Notes: generated from the letters alone by a model not told the origin. Shown: positions 1-8,721, counted from the first letter of the stretch. The stretch: DNA of 64,000 nucleotides from Streptomyces sp. S465 (GCF_026898115.1 NZ_CP114036.1:372001-436000); one strand, 5' to 3'. A program made the numbers and translations.

Positions 1-339
1 CCCGAACGTCACGAGGCCGGCGCGACGGAAGCGCCGCATCAGGGAGGAGTCGGCGCGGGCGACATTGCCCGCCGCGAGGCGGCTGCCCAGCTCCGTTCGC
101 CTGCCGGCCATGGAGACGCCGAGGTCCTTGATCAGGAACGGGACTCCGGCCAGTGGCGTACTGCCGGGGCTGGGCTCGTCGTCGGTCCGCCATGTCTCCA
201 CGATGGCGTTGATCCGCGGATTGACCGCCTCCGCGGCCGCGCGTGCGGCTGCTTCCAGTTCGGCGGGGGTCACCTCGCCGTCGGCCACCAGCTGCGCGAG
301 CCCGACCGCGTCGAAACCCACGTACTCGGAAACTTTCAC
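1..339 (-). CDS. Amidase family protein, N-terminal part (runs off the left edge)
   Basis: The minus strand from a GTG at 339 encodes about 113 residues of an amidase-signature enzyme before the window ends. A CAGGAG ribosome site lies just upstream. The reading shows the family pattern PLAGVPFLIKDL near residue 70, where the Lys is the first residue of the Ser-Ser-Lys catalytic triad. The Gly/Ser-rich loop and the two serines lie outside the window. The family hydrolyses amide bonds (GatA-like fold). The gene is divergent from the TetR gene at 516 and shares a 176-bp promoter region with repeated GATACC elements, so that regulator probably controls it. The substrate cannot be told. Confidence 0.8.
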   Translation of the reverse strand, partial: MKVSEYVGFDAVGLAQLVADGEVTPAELEAAARAAAEAVNPRINAIVETWRTDDEPSPGSTPLAGVPFLIKDLGVSMAGRRTELGSRLAAGNVARADSSLMRRFRRAGLVTFG

Positions 340-408
340 TGTCACTCCTGTCGATGAACGAAAAACGGAAAACGGAAACGAAGAGCGGGAAGCGGGACAG
401 CAGGAAGC

Positions 409-464
409 GATACCCGCGAGTACCGAATGATACCCAGCGGTATCGCATGGGACGAGCTGGTACC
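409..464. promoter_or_regulatory. Repeated GATACC/GGTATC elements, probable TetR operator
   Basis: A perfect inverted repeat GATACC-CAGC-GGTATC occupies 429-444. A further GATACCC at 409-415 and a GGTACC at 459-464 flank it. The elements lie between the divergent amidase (start 339) and TetR (start 516), where an autoregulatory operator is expected. Assigning them to this TetR is inference. Confidence 0.55.
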
Positions 465-515
465 GTAGCAGAGAGACGAAGACCCCAAGACCCACCGGAC
501 GTCTACGGAGCAGTC

Positions 516-1142
516 ATGGCAACGACCGCCGGCAGGCCGGGCAGGGTGGCGAAGCTGCCACCTCGCGAGCGCATCCTGGACGCGGCGGAAGAGCTCTTCC
601 AGCGCGAGGGGATCCGGCGGGTGGGCGTCCAGGCGATCGCCGAGAAGGCCGAGACCACCAAAATGGCGATCTACCGGCACTTCGAAACCAAGGACGCCCT
701 GGTCGCGGAGTGGCTGCGGATCGTCGCCGCCGACTACCAGGAGGCGTTCGACCGGGTCGAGGCCGAGTACCCCGGTCGGCCCCGGGAGCAGATCCTGGGC
801 ATGGCCCGCTTCATCGCCGAGGGCTTGCCGGCGATCTCATATCGGGGCTGTCCGTTCATCAACTCCATCGCCGAGCTGCCCGACCGCTCCCATCCCGCCC
901 GGCAGGTGATCGAGAAGCACAAGGCCCGCCAGACCCGCCGACTGGTCGGCATGTGCGCCGAGGCCGGACTGCCCGACCCCGAGCAGGCGGCGGCCGAGAT
1001 CACCTTCGTCCTCGAAGGCGCGCAGGTCAGCACGCAGAACGGAAGCATCGATCAGACGGGGGACCGGCTGATGCGGATCGTCGAGGGCATCGTGGACCGG
1101 CACCACTCCCCCGTCAGCGCCTCCCGGACGACCACCGGCTGA
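516..1142 (+). CDS. TetR/AcrR family transcriptional regulator
   Basis: A 208-residue protein with an N-terminal TetR helix-turn-helix at about residues 15-60 (RILDAAEELFQREGIRRVGV, then YRHFETKDALV). The C-terminal part is the usual all-helical ligand-binding region. ATG at 516 is preferred over earlier in-frame codons because it starts just before the DNA-binding domain. The gene is divergent from the amidase, with GATACC repeats between them, so it probably represses itself and the amidase. The ligand is unknown. Confidence 0.85.
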   Translation: MATTAGRPGRVAKLPPRERILDAAEELFQREGIRRVGVQAIAEKAETTKMAIYRHFETKDALVAEWLRIVAADYQEAFDRVEAEYPGRPREQILGMARFIAEGLPAISYRGCPFINSIAELPDRSHPARQVIEKHKARQTRRLVGMCAEAGLPDPEQAAAEITFVLEGAQVSTQNGSIDQTGDRLMRIVEGIVDRHHSPVSASRTTTG

Positions 1143-1196
1143 CCGAGCGGCCGGTGGCCCGAGAACGGCCACTCCCGGGCCACTCCTGACGGGACA

Positions 1197-2129
1197 TCAG
1201 GCACGTTCCGTGAGCAGTACCGCGAGGTGGTCCACGAATTGCGTGAGGCCGTCCAGCCGCGGACCACCCCGGGCAATCCGGAAGCCATGACGGCGCCCCC
1301 AGAACGCCGCCTGAACGGCATGGAACTGGGCCCAGCGCCGCACCCGTGTCCGATCGAGTTCCGCGGTCTCGGCGAAGACGTCCAGGACGCGGTGGACTGA
1401 CGCGCGCAGGTCGTCCGCCCCCAGAAGCGTCAGCGCACGCGATTTAAGCAGCGTGCCGGCGTCGTAGGCGGGGTCCCCCACGTATCCCTTGGGATCGACG
1501 GCCAGCCATGGCTCACGGTCGGCGCGCAGGATGTTCCGCGCGTGGAGATCGCCGTGGACGAGGGTGTCCGGCTGGTCGCGGCCCAGTTCGCGGGCGGTCG
1601 CCACGGCGGCGTCCACCACCTGACGCGAAAGGGTGTGCCTCAACTCCTCGGCATCCCCGCGCAGTTCCTCCTCCCAGGCGTCGGCCCGCTCACGCAGCCG
1701 GGGCAGGCCGGGCGGCGCGGGAACGGCCAGGCGACGGCTGAGCCGCCCGGCGATCGTCACCACCTCATCGCCGTCTTCGACCTCGGCCAGGGTCGCTGTC
1801 CGGACCCGCTCGAGCAGCATCGCGAAACGCTCGTCGTCGCGCTCGTACAGCAGGACGGCGCCGCGTCCGGCCCACGCCGCGAAGGCGTCCGGCTCATGCA
1901 CGTTTCCCGGGTGCGGAAACGACACCTTCAGCACAGCGGGTCCCTCGGCCCGGCCGCGCACCGGGACGACGACCCCGACACCGCCGTACATCACCTCGCC
2001 GTCCGCCGCACACCCCCAGCGTTCCAGCAACTCCTTCACGATCCCGGGCACCGTGGCCAACCACGCCGCTCCCGGGTCACCTTCGCGCTCCACGGTGCTC
2101 CGCGCGAACACCTCCGGTACCACGATCAC
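1197..2129 (-). CDS. Aminoglycoside/hydroxyurea phosphotransferase family kinase
   Basis: A 310-residue kinase-fold protein with the APH catalytic loop HGDLHARN (H192, D194, N199) and the metal-binding segment WLAVDPKG (D212). The order and spacing match the streptomycin 6-kinase/hydroxyurea phosphotransferase family (PF04655 type). Such enzymes inactivate antibiotics by phosphorylation, but many actinobacterial members have unknown substrates, so a resistance role is only possible. GTG at 2129 is the likely start. It converges on the TetR gene and is divergent from the phosphatase-like gene at 2338. Confidence 0.8.
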   Translation of the reverse strand: MIVVPEVFARSTVEREGDPGAAWLATVPGIVKELLERWGCAADGEVMYGGVGVVVPVRGRAEGPAVLKVSFPHPGNVHEPDAFAAWAGRGAVLLYERDDERFAMLLERVRTATLAEVEDGDEVVTIAGRLSRRLAVPAPPGLPRLRERADAWEEELRGDAEELRHTLSRQVVDAAVATARELGRDQPDTLVHGDLHARNILRADREPWLAVDPKGYVGDPAYDAGTLLKSRALTLLGADDLRASVHRVLDVFAETAELDRTRVRRWAQFHAVQAAFWGRRHGFRIARGGPRLDGLTQFVDHLAVLLTERA

Positions 2130-2202
2130 CCGGGCACCTTACTCGGCCGCCACCGTGTGAGCGGGATCCATTCCCATTGCACGCAGGTAAAGCCACCAGT
2201 GA

Positions 2203-2216
2203 CAAGCATGCACTTG
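2203..2216. promoter_or_regulatory. Weak dyad in divergent promoter region
   Basis: CAAG-CATGCA-CTTG sits in the 208-bp gap between the divergent kinase (2129) and phosphatase-like gene (2338). Only the 4-bp arms match. It could be an operator for an unlinked regulator; nothing else is visible in the gap. Confidence 0.2.
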
Positions 2217-2337
2217 CTGTTAATCAACGGCCCTGCCTACCGTCGATGCGCAGACGGCGAAGCGCGCGCCACGCCCCTCCTTGTCCCCCTTCACCGGAAC
2301 CCCGTTTGTCCGGCCAAGCCCTGTAGGAGCACCCCTC

Positions 2338-3156
2338 GTGTCCACTGTCACCCACACCGGCGCCGACGCCGACGCTGCCTTGCTTGCCCAGGTCACCACC
2401 GCCGTCCACGCCGCCGGCGACCGGCTGCGGGAGCGCTACACCCCGCATGCCCGCGGCGTCAGCGCCGACGAGATCGTCACGGAGATCCACGCCAACGACG
2501 ACGCCGTGCTCGACATTCTGAAAGCGCCGCTGCTGGCGGCCCGGCCCGGCGCGAACTGGGCCGACGACGAACTGGCCGGCGGCGCGCTGCCGCCCGGCGA
2601 GTGGTGGATCGTCGATCCGGCCGAGGGCAACATCAACCACGTCCACGGCACACCGGAGTGGGCCGTGACCGCCACGCTCGTCCGCGACAATCGCCCGGTC
2701 CTCACCATCGTCCACCTCCCGCTGACCGGCGACGACTACACCGCGCTGGCCGGGCGCGGCGCCCATCTCAACGGCGCGCCGCTGCGTGTGTCGGCCAAGA
2801 CCGACCTGGGCGCGGCCCTGACCGGTACGGGCCAGGCGCGGCCCGGGGAGGACGCGCACACGTTCCGCCGGATCGGCGCGTCCGTCACGCAGATGCTCAT
2901 CAACGGCCTCGTCGTCCGCGTCTCGGTACCCGCCACCCTCCAGCTGATCCACGTCGCCGCCGGCCGCATGGACGCCTTCTGGCAGTTCTCCGACGTCCGC
3001 TCGGGGCTGATGGCCGGCGCCCTGCTGGTCGCCGAGGCCGGCGGCGCCGTCACCGACACCCACGGCAACCCGTGGACCGCGGCCAGCCCCGACTTCCTGG
3101 CCGCCGCCCCCGGTATCCACGCCGCGGCCGTCGCGGTCCTGTCCCCCATCGCCTGA
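2338..3156 (+). CDS. Inositol monophosphatase-family protein with altered metal site
   Basis: A 272-residue protein with the IMPase/FIG fold. GTG at 2338 is chosen because an AGGAGC ribosome site precedes it by about 8 bases. The segment WWIVDPAEGNINHVHG is the family motif usually read as WIIDPIDGTTNFVHG, so the second acidic ligand is Glu and the Thr is changed. The first site reads WADDELAG rather than the usual GEE pattern. The C-terminal Asp region (FSDVRSGLMAGALLVAEAGG) is recognisable. Family members dephosphorylate inositol or nucleotide phosphates with Mg; with these changes activity is uncertain. The downstream reductase at 3202 is probably co-transcribed (45-bp gap). Confidence 0.75.
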   Translation: MSTVTHTGADADAALLAQVTTAVHAAGDRLRERYTPHARGVSADEIVTEIHANDDAVLDILKAPLLAARPGANWADDELAGGALPPGEWWIVDPAEGNINHVHGTPEWAVTATLVRDNRPVLTIVHLPLTGDDYTALAGRGAHLNGAPLRVSAKTDLGAALTGTGQARPGEDAHTFRRIGASVTQMLINGLVVRVSVPATLQLIHVAAGRMDAFWQFSDVRSGLMAGALLVAEAGGAVTDTHGNPWTAASPDFLAAAPGIHAAAVAVLSPIA

Positions 3157-3201
3157 CCATCCGCCACCCACCACCCACCACCCGGCAAGGAGCACACCAC
3201 C

Positions 3202-3849
3202 ATGACCAGCATCGGCATCCTCGGCACCGGCCGCGTCGGCAGCGGTCTGGCCCACGCACTCGCCGCCGCCGGCCACGAGGTCGTCCTCGGCCACCGGCGG
3301 CCTCCCGAGGAGGCCGCGGCCCGCGACACCGACCCCGCCCGGCCGCTCCGCCACACCGACCAGCGGACCACCGCCGACACCACCGACATCGTGCTCAACG
3401 CCACCCCGGGCGACACCTCCCTGGAGCGCCTGTCCGCCCTGGAGGCCGAACTGGCGGGCAAGATCCTCATCGACGTCTCCAACGCCACCCGCAACGGCCC
3501 CGACGGGCTGCCCTCGGATCTCTGCTACCCCGGCGGCAGCCTCGCCGAGCGGCTCCAGCGGGCCCTGCCCGCCACCCGGGTCGTCAAGACGCTCAACACC
3601 ATGCTCTTCCCGGTCATGACCGCCCCCGCGTCCCTGTCCACCCCTCCCACCGTCTACCTGTCCGGCGACGACGCGGACGCCAAGACCGTCACCGCGGGCC
3701 TCCTCGCCGATCTGGGCTGGCAGCCCGAGTGGATCGAGGACCTCGGCGACATCACCACCGCCCGCGCCACCGAAGCGCTGATGCTGCTCGTCCCCCACGT
3801 TCTGCGCCGCCGCGGATTCCAGCCGTTCGCCGTCTCCCTCGCCCGCTGA
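3202..3849 (+). CDS. NADPH-dependent F420 reductase-like oxidoreductase
   Basis: A 215-residue Rossmann protein beginning MTSIGILGTGRVGSGLA (GxGxxG at residues 7-12), followed by an NADP-type segment ending GHRRPP. The later VVKTLNTML pattern is typical of the F420-dependent NADP reductase/YqaF-like family, and the length fits single-domain members. A ribosome site (AAGGAG) precedes the ATG. It follows the IMPase-like gene closely and probably forms an operon with it. Whether it uses F420 or another partner cannot be told from sequence. Confidence 0.75.
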   Translation: MTSIGILGTGRVGSGLAHALAAAGHEVVLGHRRPPEEAAARDTDPARPLRHTDQRTTADTTDIVLNATPGDTSLERLSALEAELAGKILIDVSNATRNGPDGLPSDLCYPGGSLAERLQRALPATRVVKTLNTMLFPVMTAPASLSTPPTVYLSGDDADAKTVTAGLLADLGWQPEWIEDLGDITTARATEALMLLVPHVLRRRGFQPFAVSLAR

Positions 3850-3868
3850 GTTTACAAAGTGGAGCGCT

Positions 3869-3900
3869 GTTCCGTATTCTCCAATCGGAACGGCGTTCCG
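3869..3900. promoter_or_regulatory. GTTCCG/CGGAAC operator cluster upstream of SDR
   Basis: A perfect inverted repeat CGGAAC-GGC-GTTCCG lies at 3886-3900, with a third GTTCCG half-site at 3869-3874, directly upstream of the SDR start at 3932. This resembles operators of small TetR-type repressors. No matching regulator is adjacent. Confidence 0.5.
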
Positions 3901-3931
3901 CTTCGTTAATCATGAGGAGAGGACGGGTCGT

Positions 3932-4912
3932 ATGACACACCAGCAGCACCCCATCGGATCGGGATTCACCGCCGCGTCGACGGCCGACGAGGTCCTCGCC
4001 GGCATCGACCTGGCCGGCCAGAACGTCATCGTCACCGCTGGTCATGCCGGTATCGGCCGCGAGGTCACCCGTGCGCTGGTCACAGCCGGCGCGTCCGTGA
4101 CCGTGGGCTCGCGCAACCCGGACCGTGCCAGGACGGCGCTGGCCGGGATCGAGGGCGTCGAGGTCAGCCGGCTGGACCTGCTCGACCCGGCGTCGGTCGA
4201 CGCCTTCGCCGAGCGCTGGCTGGAGTCAGGCCGTCCGCTCCACATCCTGGTCAACAACGCCGCCCTGCCGGCTCCCGAGAAACTCGAGCGGGACGCGCGC
4301 GGATACGAGGCGCAGTTCGCGACCAACCATCTGGGCCACTTCCAGCTGACGCTCGGTCTGCTGCCCGCTCTGCGCGCCGCCCACGGCGCCCGCGTGGTCA
4401 ACGTGACCTCCGGAGCCCAGCGGTTCTCCGACATCCGGTGGGACGACCCGCACTTCGCCGGCGGCTACCACCCCACCATGGCCTACGCGCAGTCCAAGAC
4501 CGCCAATGTGCTCTTCGCCGTCGAGCTGGACCGCCGGTGGGCCGAGGAGGGGATCCGCGGCTACGCCGTACACCCGGGGGTGGTGGTCGGCACGAGCCTG
4601 AACAGCGCGGCGGGCCAGGAGGCTCTGCGGGCCGAGGGGCTGATCGACGAGTCCGGTCAGCCGATCATCGACCCCGAACGGGGGAAGAAGACCCCGCGGC
4701 AAGGCGCCGGCACCATCGTGTTCGCCGCGACCAGCCCCCTGCTCGCCGAGATCGGCGGTGTCTATCTGAAGGACAACGACATCTCGCCGCTCGATGACGA
4801 GCCCAGGCCCGTCACCGCGGAGGACATCCCGTCCGAGGTGGCGTCGCACTCCATCGACCCGCGATCCGCCCAGCGGCTCTGGGAGCTGAGCGAGCAACTG
4901 CTCACTGCCTGA
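3932..4912 (+). CDS. Short-chain dehydrogenase/reductase (SDR)
   Basis: A 326-residue classical-type SDR. The cofactor motif reads TAGHAGIG (residues 35-42, family TGxxxGIG), followed by VTVGSRNPDRA, which favours NADP. ILVNNAA and the catalytic YAQSK are present, with a Ser in VNVTSGAQ. It resembles the retinol-dehydrogenase/WW-oxidoreductase-like group of bacterial SDRs. The GAGGAGAGG ribosome site supports the start. The palindromes upstream suggest repression and single-gene transcription. The substrate is unknown. Confidence 0.85.
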   Translation: MTHQQHPIGSGFTAASTADEVLAGIDLAGQNVIVTAGHAGIGREVTRALVTAGASVTVGSRNPDRARTALAGIEGVEVSRLDLLDPASVDAFAERWLESGRPLHILVNNAALPAPEKLERDARGYEAQFATNHLGHFQLTLGLLPALRAAHGARVVNVTSGAQRFSDIRWDDPHFAGGYHPTMAYAQSKTANVLFAVELDRRWAEEGIRGYAVHPGVVVGTSLNSAAGQEALRAEGLIDESGQPIIDPERGKKTPRQGAGTIVFAATSPLLAEIGGVYLKDNDISPLDDEPRPVTAEDIPSEVASHSIDPRSAQRLWELSEQLLTA

Positions 4913-5006
4913 GTGCGCGGGGGCAGTTGACGGTCCACTGCCCCGTCGGCACCGCCGGACGGGGCCGACCGGGGCCGGCCGCCCTCCGGCGCTGCATGAC
5001 CGGTCC

Positions 5007-5774
5007 TCAGCACCGCGCCCAGAACTCGGTCAGGGCGCGGGCTCCACGCGCGGGGTCCTGGGTCATCCACCAGTGCCCGAGTCCGTCCAGGGTCTCGACG
5101 CGGGCGCCCGCGCGCTGGGCCGCGCGTCGGCGTTGCCGCTCGGTGCCGACCATGTGGTCCTCGGTGGCGAGGATCGCCAGGCCGGGCCGCTGGGACGCAC
5201 GTTCCAGGTCCCGGCCGAGCTCGGACATCATCGGCTGTGCGGCGGAGCGGTAGAGCGCGAGCACGGCCCGGCCCATTGTCTCGTCCTGCGCCGCGGCGAT
5301 CTGCTCGGCCACCGGCCTGTTCACGCCGCGTTCGACGAGTGCCACGACCCGCGTTTCCAGGGCCGCGCCGAACCGTTCGGCGACATCGGCCTCTCCCACT
5401 CCAGGGGTCTGCCAACGCTGGGCGAGTTCATGCCAGACATAGTCGCGGTCGAAGGCTCCGACGACGTCGCTCGCCCAGCTGCGCAGCAGATCCGGCCGGG
5501 CGATGGCGACGTTCACGACGTGTCCGCCGCCCCAGTCGTGGCCCACCAGATCGACGGGTTCGCCCACCTTCTCCAACTCGCCGATCAGCCAGTCCCGGTA
5601 CTCACCCACCGTCGCGCCGAACCCGGTCGGCAGGGGTGCACCGAATCCGTACGGCGAGAGGCAGATCAGCTCGGAGCGTGCCGCACCGGCGCGTTCCAGC
5701 TCGGCGAGCAACGGGTCCCACACCGCCGCCGTTTCCGGATTGCCATGCACGAAGACCTTCGGCACCGCGCTCAC
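5007..5774 (-). CDS. Alpha/beta hydrolase, haloalkane dehalogenase-like nucleophile Asp
   Basis: A 255-residue alpha/beta hydrolase with an HGNPE oxyanion motif (residues 10-14), nucleophile elbow GHDWGG with Asp80, acid in TEDHMVG and His in GLGHWW. An Asp nucleophile is typical of haloalkane dehalogenases and epoxide hydrolases. The GTG start at 5774 overlaps the stop of the short ORF above by four bases (GTGA), so translation may be coupled. The substrate is not predictable. Confidence 0.8.
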   Translation of the reverse strand: MSAVPKVFVHGNPETAAVWDPLLAELERAGAARSELICLSPYGFGAPLPTGFGATVGEYRDWLIGELEKVGEPVDLVGHDWGGGHVVNVAIARPDLLRSWASDVVGAFDRDYVWHELAQRWQTPGVGEADVAERFGAALETRVVALVERGVNRPVAEQIAAAQDETMGRAVLALYRSAAQPMMSELGRDLERASQRPGLAILATEDHMVGTERQRRRAAQRAGARVETLDGLGHWWMTQDPARGARALTEFWARC

Positions 5775-5911
5775 CTCCCGATCGGCGAGGTCGGCCGCCG
5801 TACCGCCGCCACCAGCGGCTCACCACACAGGGGGGCCACCACGCGGTATCCGGGGTCTCCGATCATATTGACGAACGCCTGCCGGTCCAGGCAGTGCACC
5901 AGAGCAACCAT
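5771..5911 (-). pseudogene. C-terminal remnant resembling a DUF1330 protein
   Basis: A 46-codon ORF from ATG 5911 to TGA 5771. It reads MVALVHCLDRQAFVNMIGDP then YRVVAPLCGEPLVAAV, which matches my recollection of the C-terminal half of DUF1330 proteins (MALVRYPSR-AFLEM..DPEY..). The expected N-terminal half is absent: the same frame meets a stop about 19 codons upstream. It overlaps the hydrolase start by GTGA. It could be a decayed gene or a short coupled leader. No search was possible. Confidence 0.4.
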
Positions 5912-6021
5912 GTCTCCAGCTTGCCCGCCCCCGGCTGCCCGTGTCGACCGCGTCGGGGATCAAGCGCCTTCTCGGGACTGGTCCGAGAGTCCTGTGGCCA
6001 CCCGGCGCGGGGGCCGCTGCG

Positions 6022-6714
6022 TCACCCCGTCAGCGGCTCGTCGCGCAGCATCGAGGTGATGGCCGTGGCCACCGCCTCGTGATGGGACAGTGGGGAGAGG
6101 TGACTGCTGGGAAGCTCGGTGACGACCGCTCCGGCCCGCAGCGCGAACCATCGTTGCAGCCCCGGATCGAGAATCCGGTCCTGGGTGGAGAGCACATAGC
6201 CGCAGGGCAGGTCATGCCAGGCGCCCGGAAGTGCCGGCGCCGTCAGACATGCCCCGTGGGTCGGCTTCTGCACGACGGCCAGGGTCCGGGCGAGGCGGGG
6301 CGGCAGGTCGTGGGCGAGCGCGTCGCCGAACATCTCCGGGTCCACGGTCGACCAGCCGTCCGGACCGAACCGGATGGCCGCGCGGCCGGGCATCTCGGTG
6401 CCCTTGTCGCTCAGCATCGGGATGGTCTCCCCTTCGTCAGGCGCGTAGCCGGCGACGAAGACCAGGGAGCCGACCCGGGGATGCTCCAGCGCCGCGCCGG
6501 AGATGACGGTGCCGCCGTAGGAGTGGCCGACCACGGTGACCGGACCGTCCAGCGCGTCGATGTGCCGACGGGTCCAGGCGATGTCGTCCGCGAGCGAGGA
6601 CATCGGCAGCTGGACGGCCAGCGGCCGATGGCCCCTGTCGTGCAGGTCGCCGATGACCTCCTGCCAGATCGAGCCGTCACTCCACGCGCCGTGGACCAGC
6701 ACCACGTTTCCCAT
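6022..6714 (-). CDS. Alpha/beta hydrolase (esterase/EstC-like)
   Basis: A 230-residue hydrolase starting MGNVVLVHGAWSDGSIW, with the oxyanion HG at residues 8-9 and nucleophile elbow GHSYGG (Ser65). The probable catalytic His is in PSSHLSPLSH near the C-terminus. This layout is that of the small HGAW/GHSYGG hydrolases related to plant methylesterase and EstC types. A GAAGGGA ribosome site precedes the ATG. The 198 bp downstream of 6714 on the plus strand contains no gene. Confidence 0.8.
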   Translation of the reverse strand: MGNVVLVHGAWSDGSIWQEVIGDLHDRGHRPLAVQLPMSSLADDIAWTRRHIDALDGPVTVVGHSYGGTVISGAALEHPRVGSLVFVAGYAPDEGETIPMLSDKGTEMPGRAAIRFGPDGWSTVDPEMFGDALAHDLPPRLARTLAVVQKPTHGACLTAPALPGAWHDLPCGYVLSTQDRILDPGLQRWFALRAGAVVTELPSSHLSPLSHHEAVATAITSMLRDEPLTG

Positions 6715-6912
6715 GTCCCGCTTCCCTTCGTCACGACCGTCACGAACGCCGCGGCCGGGCGCCTCCCGGCCGCGGCGGACAGCCGGGTTCCTACGCCATC
6801 GGACAGGACCGCGGCGCCGTCACCGACACGGCGGGGGAAACCGCGAGGTTCTCGACATGAGCCGGGGTCGTCCCGGCGGAAACCGACGCGCACGGCCGGG
6901 TGGCGCCGCGCG

Positions 6913-7884
6913 CTACCGCAGGGCGGTGGCGTTCGCGGGTGAGCCGACTCCCCCGGTCAGGTTCAGGGGCTTGACGGTGAGGAGGCTGTCCCAGCGGCCG
7001 GTGGCACGGCAGTCCAGGGCGAGGGCGGTGAGGTTCCACAGTTCGCCGAGCGGCAGGCCCAGTTTGGCGATCAGCTCCTGGTGCATCATCCCGTCGTCCT
7101 CGGGCGCGCTGCGGAGGAAGTCGCTGGTGTCCAGCACGGGGAGGACCTCGACGGCGAAGGTGTCGGTGGCCATCAGGGCGATGCGGTGGTCCCAGCACCA
7201 GGCGGCGAAGGAACGGCTCTGGGCGAAGCCGGTGGCACGCCGCTGTGCGCGGACCTCGGCGCGTTCCTCGGGGGTCGTGGTGAGGTACCAGGCCGCCCAG
7301 CCGGTGTGGACGAGGACGAGATCTCCGGGTTCGACGCCACAGCCCTGTTCCTTCAGGGCGTCGTCGAGGAGGTCGGTGGTGAGGGCGGGACCGTCGGCAT
7401 GGCGGACAGGTGTGCCGCGGTCGCGGAGCAGACCGTCGATGTCGATGAGGAGACCGCGGCCGACGAGGGGCACTTCGGCCCACAGCTGGACCCCCAGGCG
7501 GGGGCTGCGGGGGGCGATCTCGTCATCGGGTACGCCGTTGTAGAAGCCGTGTCCGGAGGCGCGGCGGTGGCGCAGACCGTCGATCTGACTGCCGGCCTGG
7601 AGGTGGAAGTTGTCCAGGACGTCGTCGCGGGCCTGGTCGTGCTTGGCGGTGATGCGGTGGTGGGGAATGCCGCGGGCCTTGGACATGGGCGGGTCGAAGG
7701 CGTCGAGCGGGTAGTCCAGGTTGAAGGCGTGCCCCTCGACGACGGTGGCGGCCGCGCGGCGGATCTGCTGGGGGCCGGCGAAGTTGGCCATGCCGCGTTC
7801 GGGGTGGTCGGTGAAGAGGTGCCAGCTGGATCCGGGGGGAGCGTCGGTGCGTTCGGTGAGCTGTCGGTGGGTGGGCAGTGACAC
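6913..7884 (-). CDS. Cyclase-family (kynurenine formamidase-like) hydrolase
   Basis: A 323-residue protein of the putative cyclase family (PF04199 fold). GTG at 7884 is chosen because GGAGCC lies just upstream. Ordinary members bind metal with HxGTHxDxPxH; here the equivalent segment reads HLQAGSQIDGLRHR, which keeps the Asp and a late His but replaces the second His by Gln. This variant group is longer than the ~210-residue formamidases. It is followed upstream by IclR, a permease and the aldolase fusion, so it probably hydrolyses a cyclic or amide intermediate of an aromatic or related compound. Confidence 0.75.
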   Translation of the reverse strand: MSLPTHRQLTERTDAPPGSSWHLFTDHPERGMANFAGPQQIRRAAATVVEGHAFNLDYPLDAFDPPMSKARGIPHHRITAKHDQARDDVLDNFHLQAGSQIDGLRHRRASGHGFYNGVPDDEIAPRSPRLGVQLWAEVPLVGRGLLIDIDGLLRDRGTPVRHADGPALTTDLLDDALKEQGCGVEPGDLVLVHTGWAAWYLTTTPEERAEVRAQRRATGFAQSRSFAAWCWDHRIALMATDTFAVEVLPVLDTSDFLRSAPEDDGMMHQELIAKLGLPLGELWNLTALALDCRATGRWDSLLTVKPLNLTGGVGSPANATALR

Positions 7885-7898
7885 GTGGGTGGCTCCTG

Positions 7899-8651
7899 TC
7901 AGGGGCAGCGGGCGGCGATCGCGTCGGCTGCCCGGCACACTTCGCCGATGAGGCGGGTGTGGTCGGTTTCGGTGAGTTCGCTGCTGGGTCCGGCGATGCT
8001 GAGCGCGCCGAGGACGTCCTCGGCGTGGCGGATGGGAGCGCTGACGGCGGTGACGTTCACCGCGCGTTCGCTCAGGGACAGGGCGTAGCCCGCCTTCCTG
8101 ACCTGATCGAGGTCGGCGGCCAGGTCCTCGGCGGTGACGTGCTCGCCGGAGACCCGGGTGAAGGGCGCGGACTGTTCGATGAGCGAGTGGAGTTCGGCGT
8201 CGGGCAGCCAGGCGGCCAGGGCCTTTCCGGCGCCCAGGTACAGGGGGAGCTTCTCGCCGATGGGCAGCTGGTAGCGCAGCGGGTTGCGGCCCTGGACGCG
8301 TGCGATGAGCACGCGGAAGTGTCCGACGCGGACGTACAGGCTGGCCGTCAGGCTGGTGGTGGCGGCCAGTTCCTGGAGAACGGGGAGGGCGACCTGGCTG
8401 AGACGGTTGTTGACCAGGAAGGCGTGGGCGGTGGCGACGGCGGCGGGGCCGGCGACGTAGCCGGTCTCCTCCTTGGCGGCGTAGCCGCGCTCGATGAGCA
8501 CGTTGAGGATGCGCTGGGCGGTGGCCACGTGCAGTTCCGCGCGCCGGGCGACCTCGCTCAGGCGCAGGGGCTGCCGGGTGTCCTCCAGGACACCCAGGAC
8601 ATCGAAGGCCCGGTCGAGGGAACGCATGGCGGAGGCGGGGGTGGTGGCCAT
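7899..8651 (-). CDS. IclR family transcriptional regulator
   Basis: A 250-residue IclR protein. The winged helix spans about residues 10-75 (LDRAFDVLGVLEDTRQPLRL then RRAELHVATAQRILNVLIER). The GAF-like effector domain follows, with the signature LSERAVNVTAVSAPIRH and the ALSIAGP end. ATG 8651 is preferred to earlier in-frame codons because a CAGGAG ribosome site precedes it. It lies within the 7-12 kb catabolic locus, 14 bases from the cyclase gene, and probably regulates it. Palindromes at 8693 and 8722 are candidate operators. Confidence 0.85.
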   Translation of the reverse strand: MATTPASAMRSLDRAFDVLGVLEDTRQPLRLSEVARRAELHVATAQRILNVLIERGYAAKEETGYVAGPAAVATAHAFLVNNRLSQVALPVLQELAATTSLTASLYVRVGHFRVLIARVQGRNPLRYQLPIGEKLPLYLGAGKALAAWLPDAELHSLIEQSAPFTRVSGEHVTAEDLAADLDQVRKAGYALSLSERAVNVTAVSAPIRHAEDVLGALSIAGPSSELTETDHTRLIGEVCRAADAIAARCP

Positions 8652-8692
8652 TGAGGGGCTCCTGGATGGTCGGCTCGGCACACGGCGGTCTC

Positions 8693-8705
8693 GATAAGAC
8701 TTATC
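8693..8705. promoter_or_regulatory. Palindrome GATAAG-A-CTTATC upstream of iclR
   Basis: A perfect 13-bp inverted repeat 42 bp upstream of the IclR start, in the right place for autoregulation. It is AT-rich against the surrounding sequence. Confidence 0.5.
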
Positions 8706-8721
8706 ACCATGCGAGCGGAGT

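Noticed and set aside
1542..3935. Long plus-strand open frame over kinase, phosphatase and reductase genes
   Set aside because: Arg/Pro-rich composition and full overlap with better-supported genes in other frames.
5073..6059. 328-codon plus-strand open frame opposite the hydrolase
   Set aside because: Shadow of the minus-strand hydrolase, with no motif.
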